Below the pieces are notes generated by a model. That model was given only the letters and a program-made list of their open reading frames with translations, was not told the DNA's origin and did no database searches. The position numbers and the translations under genes were made by a program. DNA of 64,000 nucleotides from NCBI GenBank assembly GCA_017165825.1, contig CM029370.1:21694186-21758185 (forward strand), given 5' to 3'. This DNA comes from Hepsetus odoe (taxonomy: Eukaryota; Chordata; Actinopteri; Characiformes; Hepsetidae). Positions 9,762-20,278 of this stretch are shown one piece after another (position 1 is the first letter of the stretch; each line of letters opens with the position of its first letter).

Positions 9762-12700
9762 CAGAGACCAGATTTTTGCGCACCAGGTTCACCTTTTAGA
9801 GCACAAACTTCGGGTGAGTGACTTTTAAACCTCCTCAGAGTTCAGTCCAAATTTTCCACCGTGTTTCAGGGGAAGAATAACCGAGAGAGCTGCTCAGAGC
9901 TGAAACTCCCTGTCTTACAGAGTAAAGAGGAGAAGATCCTGGAGCTGGAGACGGAAAACGCTCTTCTTCATCTGAGACTCGCTCAGGTAAAGATTCAGGA
10001 CCAAATAAAAGTCCCGCCGCTGACATGGATTAAATATAAATATTATTCTGGGATTTTTCTGGGACTGTGATTCTGTTTCTCCAGCATTAAAAAATGACAG
10101 TGACACATTTATTCCTCTAGTTATTTAACTGAATTCAATTTAATTACTTTTCTCATTTATTTTTGCATGAACGTTAATGATTTTTTTAAAGACGGAAGTA
10201 AAAAATATGTTTATAATAGAAATTTAGGAACAGCTGAAAATCTTTCATTTCGATGAAGACCTTTCCGACTCTACAACTAATAATACTGTACTTACTGTAT
10301 TTACTATTTATCTAATAAAATAATACTGTACTTACTGTATTTACCTTTTATTTATATCATTAAATAGTATAATTAGTATTAGTAATAGTATTAGTATAAT
10401 ATTCTTGTACTGTTGAAAAAAAAATTTCTTAGGTCTTATTATTTTATAATCTGAGACTGTATGTCTTAGAGTCAAGGGTGTGGTGAGGGATTCAGACAGA
10501 TGGTTTCACTGTGAGTTAAGAGGTTTGCACCCAGACACCAGGTGTTCAGTGGTGCTTGATTGATTTACCAACCTACTGAATGGATGTGCAGATTAAACCC
10601 GAGGCTTTGATAAAGAAGGATCTGATTCAGAGTTATGGAAAAAGACCCATTCAGTCTATAACACTATAATGTGTTTGTTATCCAGAGTTAAAAATCAGTG
10701 CCTGACCTCACTAATACTGTCCTCACAGCATTTAGCAGGCGCTCTTATCCAGAGCGACTTCCATCTCCTAATTATAGGGACAGTCCCCCTGGAGCAACTC
10801 AGGGTTAAGGGTCAGGGACCCAGAGGTGGGATTTGAACCTGGGACTCCTTGAGCTATAGGTCCATAGGCAAGCACCCTACCACTAGACAACCAGATTAGG
10901 GTTAGGGTTAAAATCTAGACAAATCAGATTTCAGTGTTTGCATACATTTAGTTTATTTGAAACTGTCCCAGTTTTGTACAGATTAAACAATATTAGCATT
11001 TTTAAATTTGGTTTGTATCAAAGACACATATTAATGGTGATCCACTCTTTTTCAAGTGCATGGGGAAACTTCGGCGTGATCCTGAGGACGAGATATTAGC
11101 AAAGAGATGCTGTCAGCACCAGGGAAATGTGCATAAAAGGACTTGTGCTGCTCTCGCCAAACTCCTCTCGGAGGTGCAGGTAAGGCTGTAAAAGAAATAA
11201 AGTGAAACACTGCTTGTAAAAATTTTTTGACACGGTTATTTTCATGGTGGTATTAATCTAATGCTGTTTACAGGCTCTGAAACAGGATTTGAGGGATGTT
11301 TTTGCTGTATACATGAGGTTTGCCACAGAACTGGAGAAGCAGAGCAAGCAGCTGGTGGAGCAAGTGGCCTGCACAACTGTCCAGAGTTGCCAAGGGGATG
11401 ACTTCAAGAGTAAGTATATTTAGAGAAATTAATTTTTAATGGGTTTCCAAATATTGTATATGTTTTTATACAATGCATCTACAAAGAGATTACCAGGATT
11501 AGTGTTAAAACACACTTAGTATTTAGTACAACATAAAATCTAGCAAGATTATTTCTTTTTCTTGGTCATTGCATCCCCTTATACTCTCTTTGCATTTACA
11601 TCCCTCCTCTGTCCCTCCCCCACACTCAAGTCTCTTGCTCCTCATCCTTCATATCAATCCAACGGGTTATTTCCAGTCAGTAGTGTGTTGTAATAGAAGC
11701 TAAGAAAGGTGTTTCCGAGCTAATCCACCGCCTCCCTTCTCTCAGCCCAGCTAAAGCTGGTGTCAGCAAGGTCATGTATCCTGTGCGTCACCTGGACTCC
11801 ATGGTGACAAGCTCTCACAGGACTTGTGGATATTATCCTCTGTCACACACACTCATGCAAAGCTGTAAATCATCTTCCTCTTGCTGCAGCAGGCATGACC
11901 ACTGCCCTCTGAATGGAAAGTCACTGCAAGAGAATGTGTTAAACACTATTTTAATTGTTGCCATTTTATCCAGTGCCTATACCATACAGTTTTTATGAAT
12001 TTTTCAGGTTTAAAGTTACTGATTGTAGACCAGCTATTGCCACATAGTTTATTTACCCTGTGCAGAAATAGAAACATTAAAATGTTAAAACCAATGTGGT
12101 AGTGTCACATTAGTGCAGGCAACCTTGCTGTGTAAAGTGCTCACTGTATAAGACAATTTACCTTAGACTATTCCAGATTCTCCAAATGCATGTGATCTAA
12201 TCTAGGCAGCCACAGAATGACTGAAAACCCATTTTGCATGGCACAACTTAATATTACATCATAGACCTGTCAGGAATCTAATCCCAGTCTCAAACTGACA
12301 TTGAGGCAGATGTGTAGAAATCTCAGATATTATAGAGGTGGCGCAACAATTTTTTTTTCTTTTAAAGATTATATTTGTTTAAAACACATGCCCAATATTC
12401 TTATTTTGAGTTATAATAATATAGTGATCAAAGGTAAGGTTATAGTAAACTGGAAAGTATCCATTTCAAGTAGCTTTTTGGTTTTGCAACACAGTAGTTT
12501 ATTGATTGTAGATACAGGGATGTGTGGGGGCAGTGGTGGCCTAGTGGTTAGGGTGTTGGCCACGTGATCGGTGGATCGGGGGTTTGAACCCCTTCCCAAT
12601 GGGTTGCCCTGAGGTAAACTTGAGCAAGGTGCCGTCCCTGTCACGCTCCTCCCTGCGATGGGCTGGCGACCTGTCCAGGGTGCGTCCCCCATCCTCGCCC

Positions 12701-15700
12701 TGTGTGCGCTGGGTTGGACACCAGCACCCCCCCGCAACCCTGTTTGGGACAAGCGGCAGATAATGGATGGATACAGGGATGTTTTTTGTCTCCTTGGTGC
12801 AGAGCTGCAGGTTCAGGTATCTGTTCTGGAGTGCTCCCTACAGGAGGAGAAGGAAAGGTGTCGAACAGAAAGGATGAGGAGGAGGCTTCTCCACAATACA
12901 CTGGTTGTAAGTGTCCAATGTCCTCCATGAGTATTGTTTGTTATTTTAAACTCTAAAAAAATATGACGTTATAATTTCCACATCAGTTCACCGTAACATA
13001 GTATGAGATTGGACTTGATTACAAGCTTATGCAGACATCTGTTGGAAGAAGAAAGGATTGGTATACTGATCGCATTTCATGGTTTACTTCCTTGAGCCAC
13101 AGACATATTAGCTCCCTCAAGACTCGCTATTCAATAAATGTTATGGTTTATTTAGAAATTCTTAAATCCTAAAATGTGGATATGAGTGTGAGAAATGAGA
13201 GTGACAGTGTTGGCTCAGTTTTAGGGCCTTTGAGGTCAAAAGGATTATGTTGATGTACTTTAAATTCATGTTCTTGTTCTTTCTTGAAACTACAATTTTT
13301 TCACAGGAGTTGAGAGGTAACATCAGAGTGCACTGCAGGGTACGTCCCATTCTGCCTTTTGACTTCAGTCCTGGCACATCAGCCAACGGGTAAAAGCCCC
13401 TTTAAATCTGGGTGACTGCACTTACTGAACAGTACACATGCAGTTTCTTCCACAAAATGTAATAGGTTAGTGCTTAGTCAGCAGAAGATCAATTGAACGT
13501 ATTACAACACAATTTACTGTTCTAGGTCATCATCATCAGAGGTGGTGGTGCAGGCTTTCAGTGATGTAAGTGAATTGATTATTCTAATATTTATGTGATC
13601 TAGGAAAGACGAATGGCCATTATCGACCTGCTTTGTGTTCTAACACCATGGTATAATTCTGTTGCATCCTGTTTACAGGATACTGTTCTTGTGAACTGTG
13701 CCAAACCTGGGAATCTGATGGTGAACAAAATGTTTGAATTTGAGAGGTAGTTTGGCATTGATTTACTGCTTCTAGTGTGGATGTGTAAAATGCACTATAA
13801 GAATGATTGATTGCACTAGGACAAAATTGGAAGAGGGGTGGTTTATTGTGTCACCATGATCATTTAATGTTTAGGGTTCACGGCCCAGAGGACACCCAGG
13901 AAGCTGTGTTTGAAGAAATCAAACCCCTTTTAACCTCTCTCCTGGATGGGTGAGTGTTGCTACAGCTGAATACCTCATAGCTGGAAGTTGAAGTGTTGTT
14001 ATACTTGTTATGTTTAAAATCATCACAGAAATGTAGAGTTATTTTAGAAATCATTTTGAGAGTCTTTTAAAGATTTCTCAAAAAAAAAAAAAAGACAACA
14101 AAGGCTTTAAAAAACCTCCATGTGTCATCTGGCTTTTTCTTGCTGTAAAAGACCAGCTAGAGAATTTAAAGTCTGCATTATCATTAAGAAAATGTGGAAC
14201 TAACCTTTGAGAAATACGTTAACGAAGTAATGATGGCATTTAGCAGTTTGATAAAATGTAGCTGTTGTCTCTCAAACAGATAAACCTTGCCAGTTTATTG
14301 CTCCTAAGTGGAAGACACAGGAAGCTACTTGTATGCTGCTTTGTTATGCTGAGTTAGGTTTTAAAGTGATCTTACCTCATGTTCAGGTATAACGTGTGCA
14401 TCATGGCATATGGCCAGACAGGAAGTGGAAAGACATATACAATGATTGGATCCCAACCTGAGAACAATACAGACCCTGAACACAGCTTCCAGCAGGGTAT
14501 CATCCCTAAAGCAGCAAATGAATTATTCAAGTAAGAATTCTGTAACATTTATTGTTGTTATTATTATTATTATTATTAGTAGTAGTAGTAGTCGTAGTAT
14601 CATTATTATAAAAGGTGTTCTGTTGATATTGATTATTGTTATTAATGAAAATATTATTATTAATAGGAATCATTAACAAAGCACTTTTCATGTAAAAGCT
14701 CAATTTGCTTCACAGAGAGATGATGTGCTAATTGAAGATGAGTTTATTAAATCAAAGTTATGATTATTACTTAAAATGATCTGATGCAATATCATTGATC
14801 ATTTAAAATATCAAGCACAGATAGAAAGATACAAGTGTGATTAAAGCTATATTAAACAAAATATGTCTTGTTGAGTTGTTGAGTTTTTGCTGCTTTTAAG
14901 AAGAGTTATTACAGAAAGAAGCTTGTTCTTCTATAATTTGCTAGATTTAGGTTTCAGGAGTATAAAACCATATTGGTATGATTAAATGTATAAAATGATT
15001 CCAGATACTATTCTTATGCAACTAAAATCCTATGAAAAACAGACCTTTAACAGACTTCCTAATAAAAATTAAGGAATGTAAGAAATGGTTCTTATCATCT
15101 ATGCTGTATAAATGAGGTTGTCAGTTATTAATCTTGGGGGCCAGAGATCAGCTTAATATGTAGATTTGCTAGCTCTAATGCCTCTCTGTCATCACAACGC
15201 TTTTACTGTGGGTGTGTGACAATATCACCAAACTGTGTAGAACTTTGGTCTTGAAGGGTCAGAACTGATGCTCACTGCAGTATAAACTGTTTTATACATT
15301 TAAAAAATATATTAAAGTGAATGGCAAGTATGTATGATGATGGTGTGATTGCCTGCTGGTACGTGTTTGTATTTAACAGTTTGATCTCAGAGAAACCTGC
15401 AGAGAGTCACACGGTGGAAGTGTCCGTGGTGGAGGTCTATAATAATGAGCTGCTGGACCTCTTGGCCAAAGATGAGGAGGGAGGAGCAGTGGGGTTAAAA
15501 AGAGAGGTCATCACAACTAGCACAGGCACTAGTGAAGTGCCATGTCTAACACATGTGTGAGTAAACCTGCAAGCACACAGCAAAAACCTGATGCGCTGCC
15601 GGGGATACATTCAGGCCCTTTGACCCTTTTATCTTATTGTAATCTGCCTCTACAGTAGTTACTGCTTTACTGCATTAAGTATAGTAAAATACATACAGTA

Positions 15701-16296
15701 TAGTAAAATACATACAGTAAAATAAGCATGTAGAATTGGCAACATGATACTATGCTTTAAAATTCAATGTTCAGTAAATAATACAATAATAATAATAATA
15801 ATAATAATAATACAGAAATAAAAAGATAAAATATTGTTCCAGTTATTATTATTATACAGTATGTTGTTAATAGTAGGAATATATCATTGATGGCACTGGA
15901 ACTAGGATTTAAAGCATTTCTCACTTTTTTGCACTTTTGTTATGTTGTTTTTTTGTGTATTGGTTTTATTGTATTTGCATAACTTGGTGTATTAACAAAG
16001 AATGTATTTGAGGATTGTTCTATAGCTTATTGTTCTATAGCTTTACAAGGTTGCATTATTTCTTGTGATGTTTTACTGTGTCTAAGGGTCTCTGTAAATG
16101 TCTTGTGTCAGGCTGGTTGAGAGCTGTGCTGAGGTGATGCAGCTGATCAGTGCTGTGTTGAGGATTAGGGCCCACAGTCCCACACTTGTGCACAGAGACT
16201 CCTCCAGATCCCACCTCATTGTCACCCTCACCGTAACTTCCAAAAGCCCCAACGCTCTGGCACTGGGTAGGACAGTTTAACACAGGCACACACACA

Positions 16297-16333
<37 letters not shown>

Positions 16334-16344
16334 TCACACTCACA

Positions 16345-16388
<44 letters not shown>

Positions 16389-18482
16389 CTTATCCCGTAT
16401 ATAATTGTACTGCTATGGGCCAATTTTCCCCCAAAAATGGAAACATGATAACATAAGTTGCTGCAGCTTCAATTTTTGCTTTGACTTCTCACATATTCAT
16501 ATTTCACCTCGAGAGTTTTCATAATGTCATAATGTTACTTATTTCATAAGTATTCTTTGATGATGTGATTGAGGCTTATTTCTCTGTCATGTTGCTATGA
16601 CTGCTATGTCACACATGCACTCACACTATGACACACACATCCAAACTGTAATGTGCTGTTCTGCTTTGCAAAATTGAATGCACTTTTCTTTTAGAAGTTC
16701 CTCCATCCAATACGAAAGTAGTAGCTATCTAGAGCACACACGGTTGCAGCTGTTAAGAAAAAGCCTTATCTGAAATGCCACACACTCTAACGGTCTTCAA
16801 AAGTCTGCTTTATTTTTTCGAACACCTCCAGAACAGGTTATCTACACATTCTCACACTGTAATTTATCGGCTCTCTACAGCTAAAAGAGAAAGGTTTAAG
16901 CTTCAGTCTAAATGTTTTCTCTTAGGGAATCTTCAGTATTGGTTTTATAGCTGTCTGCATGCTGAGTTGGTGGAGTCACGCTCAATATAATACAGCTGAT
17001 GAAGAAGACATAACTGGGGTAATGGGGTGCTGGTGGTCTAGTGGTAGGATTCTTGCCTACAAACCAAGAGGCCGCAGGTTTGAATCTCACCTCAAGCACT
17101 ACCACCATTGGGATCCTGAGAGAAAAACTGCTTAACCCCAAGTTGCTACAGGGGGACTTTCCCTGTAATTAGCCTTAAATTTAAATGTAATTAACAATAG
17201 CTGAAACGGAAATCACTTCTTTTAATTTCAGCTTTAGTAGTGACATAGGTGATTTGGGTGACTATAGCGGCTTTTGTGTTTATTAAGTGCATTTCTATGT
17301 GTTTATTGCAGCTCGCAGGTTGCAGAGTGTGCGAAAAGATGTCCAACGTGGCTCTCAAAGGGAGTGGTGGAGCCCTCGCTGCCGCAGAGCTGCCTCCTCA
17401 CGTTCCTCTAGCCCTGCCTCCTCCCCATACCCCTCACCCTGCCAATCACCATGCCCCTCACCTCGGCACAGCATCTCTCAGATGCCTATCAGAACGAAGC
17501 TGCAACTGGTGGACCTTGCTGGCAGTGAGTGTGTGGGTAAGCAGGGAGATTATGCTGTGCTATATTTGCAGCACTATATTTAGTCTACACTGATAAGCCA
17601 GAACATTAAAACCACATGGCTCTTATTGTGTAATTCTCAGTCCAGCTGCCAAAACACATTGAGACACATGCAGAAGATCCTTTGAGTCTTGTAAATTTTA
17701 ATTTAGAGAGGGAAGTCCATGGTATGGTACTAGCTTGTCCAGTACTCATGGATTGACATCTGGTTAACTCTTTGCCACATACCTCAAATTCCTGAATAAT
17801 GCTTGCAGTCATGTAGAGATCATTATTTTGCTGAAAAAGGCCACTGTGATTTGGAAATATATATTCCAAGAAGCACACTGCCCAGAGCAGAGTGACCCAT
17901 TCATCCAGCCATCCACATGATATGAAAGAAAAGGTCATTAGGGGAACTCTAACCAGTCTGAATCTCCGTCCAGTTCATTGGTTGTCCCTGCTTGATCCAC
18001 TTTTGGGTAGTACTACTTTTCTGGAGATACATTCTGAAATCACCCAGTCACTGAGCGATTACAATTTGGCTCTTGTCAAAGCTGCTCTTCCCATTATGCT
18101 TGGACATTTTACCTGCTTCCAACTCCAAGAACCAACTGTTCATGTGCTGCTTAATATATACCACCAGTTGACAAGACACCATTGTAACAAGATAATCAAA
18201 GTTTTTTACTTGCTGCAGTATCTGTGTATGTAGTAAGTGAACACTATTTTCAGAAACTTTACCATGGGACTGTATGTTTATAGGCATGTCGGGGGTAAGT
18301 GGTCCGGCTCTGTGGGAGAGCTCCTGTATAAACCGCAGCCTTTCTGCTTTATCTGATGTGCTGGGAGCTCTGGCGGAGCAGCGGCCACATGTACCGTACC
18401 GCAATAGCAAACTCACACACCTCCTGCAGGACTCCATAGGTGAGCATTTGCAGTGCTAAACACTGGCTTATAAGTGAACTGG

Positions 18483-18553
<71 letters not shown>

Positions 18554-18768
18554 AAACACATATATGCACAGAGGTGTTTAAGAAGTGAAAGAGTTACATT
18601 TTTTCTTGTCATCTAGGAGGGGATGCTAAGCTGCTGGTGATGCTGTGTGTGTCTCCTACTCAGCACTTTCTGACTGAGTCTCTGCAGTCTCTGGGCTTTG
18701 GTTCCAGGGCCCGACAGATCCAGAGAGAGCCACGCCGCAGGAAGAACACTGGCCTAAAGATGAAGTGA
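9745..18768 (+). CDS. kif25: kinesin-like protein KIF25 (C-terminal motor)
   Basis: Fifteen coding exons: 9745-9813, 9921-9986, 11057-11179, 11274-11409, 12803-12906, 13307-13389, 13526-13565, 13679-13746, 13875-13949, 14387-14530, 15380-15556, 16112-16266, 17312-17536, 18284-18439 and 18617-18768 (TGA 18766-18768). All phases agree; the sum is 1773 nt, 590 residues. Residues 1-166 form a Glu/Lys/Leu-rich, probably coiled-coil stalk. The motor opens at about 167 with ELRGNIRVHCRVRPI, the kinesin-14 neck signature. P-loop GQTGSGKT is at 264-271, switch I DSSRSH at 391-396 (His where most kinesins have Asn, three residues before SSRSH) and switch II DLAGSE at 481-486. GSECVGMSGVSGPAL and HVPYRNSKLTHLLQDS are characteristic of KIF25. 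A Ser/Arg/Pro-rich insert (about 414-475) separates switch I and II. KIF25 is reported as a minus-end motor that restrains early centrosome separation. A poly(A) signal lies at 19219-19224. Confidence 0.95.
10281..10344. repeat. 40-bp local duplication, kif25 intron 2
   Basis: TAATACTGTACTTACTGTATTTAC starts at 10281 (20 bases: TAATACTGTACTTACTGTAT) and again at 10321, a 40-bp period. Confidence 0.75.
10728..10900 (-). mobile_element. tRNA-derived SINE (TTTAGC family), reversed, kif25 intron 2
   Basis: Starts with CATTTAGCAGGCGCTCTTAT and CAGAGCGACTTCC, then CCCCCTGGAGCAACTCAGG, and ends with a reversed tRNA-like head: B-box complement GGATTTGAACCTGGG and A-box complement CTACCACTAGACAACCAG. 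The same family is seen at 17017-17190 (+) and 43695-43892 (-). Confidence 0.75.
12511..12782 (+). mobile_element. tRNA-derived SINE (long-tail family) with perfect 13-bp TSD, kif25 intron 4
   Basis: The body is 12524-12769, bounded by the perfect duplication GATACAGGGATGT at 12511-12523 and 12770-12782. The head has A-box TGGCCTAGTGGTTAGG and B-box GGTTTGAACC. The core is TTGCCCTGAGG...CTTGAGCAAGG, and the tail runs GGGCTGGCGACCTGTCCAGG to GGGACAAGCGGCAG and ATGGATGG. The right TSD ends 20 bp before kif25 exon 5 (12803). Sister copies are at 21500-21739 and 39238-39475. Confidence 0.92.
14549..14680. repeat. (TTA)n/(GTA)n triplet microsatellite, kif25 intron 10
   Basis: TTGTTGTTATTATTATTATT followed by TAG triplets and further ATT-rich sequence. 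Confidence 0.8.
15780..15812. repeat. (AAT)n microsatellite, kif25 intron 11
   Basis: About ten consecutive AAT triplets. Just upstream (15680-15722) is a short imperfect duplication of TACAGTATAGTAAAATACA. Confidence 0.85.
16286..16385. repeat. (CT)n(CA)n compound microsatellite, kif25 intron 12
   Basis: A CT run from about 16299 to 16329 is followed by CACACT repeats and a CA run to 16385, starting about 20 bp after the exon 12 donor at 16267. Confidence 0.95.
17017..17190 (+). mobile_element. tRNA-derived SINE (TTTAGC family), kif25 intron 12
   Basis: The head GGTGGTCTAGTGGTAGGATT with B-box GCAGGTTTGAATCTC is followed by AAGTTGCTACAGGGGGACTT, the complement of the CCCCCTGGAGCAACT segment of the copies at 10728 and 43695. 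The distal tail is degenerate. Confidence 0.7.
18487..18552. repeat. (CA)n microsatellite, kif25 intron 14
   Basis: An almost pure AC run of about 60 bp, followed by ACGCACAAAACACA. Confidence 0.95.
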
Positions 18769-19820
18769 ACCAGCAGAGATGCTGATTCGTGAAATATGCT
18801 ATACCATAAAAAGGACAGTAAAGAACATTTTACAGCTTAAACGACTGGCCTAAATGTGAATTCTCATGATTTGATTGTTGGTCTTGAGATTACAGAGTGA
18901 CAGATCACATGCTGAGCATAAGACAGTGCATCTTGTTTTCTACATGGTTGTGTTAAAGATTAAGAGTCATAGTATTCATTCATGTGCGGTGTGTTCCTAA
19001 TGTGTTTTTTTGTTTGTTTGTTTGTTTGTCTGTTTGTTTTTTTTTACTGCTCGAAAACCAACATGATGCTTCTGCAATTACTGCGCTCCAGTGGAGCAGA
19101 TGGCATTTTGGTGCTTATGTGATTGGCTTGTGTAACAATGATGGATCAGATTACGTCCATGAAACTCTGGACATCTTCATGTAACATGATGTTTTCAGAA
19201 TATCTAGTAATGTGAGGAAATAAACTGCTCAGTAATGTCTTTATGACATCATTTGGAGAGTAAGGGTGGAAGTAATGTTAATATACTGTAATATACTGTT
19301 AATATAAGTTTTGAATTTTTGAATGAAGTACAGGATTAGAGGGTTCACAATGTTTTATTAGAAATGTATACTTCTGTATTTTGATATCTTTCAACTATAT
19401 CCATATCTTTTGTCCTTTGTGTACTTTAGTTAAATATTCTGATCCTGGAGGGACAGAGTCCAGCATGATTTGATCATTTCCCAACAAAGTTGTGTACTCT
19501 GGCTTTCACACTCCTGACCTACAACTAGGCTATATTCAGCCCAGGAGAATGATTGCTGATCTAGGATCAGTTTTTCTGACCGTGCCCGTCAAAAAGAATA
19601 CCAGAAATCTGCTCTGGGAGCAGCCCTTGAACCAGCCCTGATTTTAAAAAATCTCCTGGACTTTGTTGGTGGGTAAACACTGCTTAGGGTAAATAACATT
19701 GTGTAGAGAGAATTTTTAATTTTTCAAAACCTATATTTATTCACTGACATCTAATAAAATATGTCCAAAACTTTTGAAATAATGTCCGTCTCATTGTTTT
19801 GGAGTTTCATAATCTTAAAT
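18769..19820 (+). other. kif25 3'UTR and kif25-hebp2 intergenic space
   Basis: The kif25 3'UTR should end after AATAAA at 19219-19224. The rest to about 19820 is AT-rich and non-coding, with a further AATAAA at about 19755. I see no gene here. Confidence 0.6.
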
Positions 19821-19826
19821 TATCAG

Positions 19827-19856
19827 CCAATCAGGGGCCCCGCACGGTCACGTGAC
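19827..19856 (+). promoter_or_regulatory. hebp2 promoter elements: CCAAT box and GTCACGTGAC palindrome
   Basis: CCAAT lies at 19827-19831 and the exact 10-bp palindrome GTCACGTGAC at 19847-19856, 15 bp apart. This is the full CLEAR/E-box sequence recognised by TFEB/TFE3 and also by USF. A TATA-like TTTATA is at 19906-19911 and the first exon follows. That it works in vivo is inferred. Confidence 0.55.
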
Positions 19857-19917
19857 TCGGTCAGTTTATGAAACAGAGGAGCTGTTAAGAGACCGGTTTT
19901 CAGCGTTTATATCATCA

Positions 19918-19942
19918 TAAACACACACTCACACTCACTCAC

Positions 19943-19980
<38 letters not shown>

Positions 19981-19997
19981 TCACACTCACACACCCA
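19918..19997. repeat. (CA)n/(CT)n microsatellite at the hebp2 5' end
   Basis: ACACAC, CACTCA and CT runs, then a CA run to about 19990. It lies between the promoter motifs and the first-exon donor, so it may be transcribed as part of the 5'UTR. Confidence 0.85.
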
Positions 19998-19999
19998 CC

Positions 20000-20091
20000 C
20001 GGCAGGCTGGATAGTTAAAACGTCAAGCTGGTCATTGTTTCAGTTCGCTTTTCCAACTTCGACTTCATCGTTTTTGTACTTCCAGAAACAG
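20000..20091 (+). other. hebp2 non-coding first exon (5' end not fixed)
   Basis: A strong donor, AACAG|GTGAGT, follows 20091, and an acceptor (TTCTCCCCTCAG) ends at 20262 just ahead of the start codon. This implies a 5'UTR exon ending at 20091 and an intron of 20092-20262. The transcription start is not visible and may lie anywhere from about 19930 to 20050. Confidence 0.6.
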
Positions 20092-20278
20092 GTGAGTTGA
20101 GTAACTGGCTAGCCTGCAGCTAGCAGCTTGCTAATCACTGGCTCATTCATCAACTGACGTGCCCGCATGTATTAATAATATGTTCGATAAAATGTAATAC
20201 TTTTGCTCTGATTCTGGGCCAGTTTTGTAGTGGTTTTCTCTCATAAGAGCTTCTCCCCTCAGTTCTGGAGAACTCGAG

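Noticed and set aside
10896..10912. Interstitial telomere repeat (TTAGGG)
   Set aside because: Only two units, at the edge of a SINE; within chance expectation.
12524..12600. tRNA gene
   Set aside because: A and B boxes are present, but no cloverleaf can be closed and the sequence continues into a SINE body with TSDs. The same holds for 7745, 17017, 21739, 39475 and 43892.
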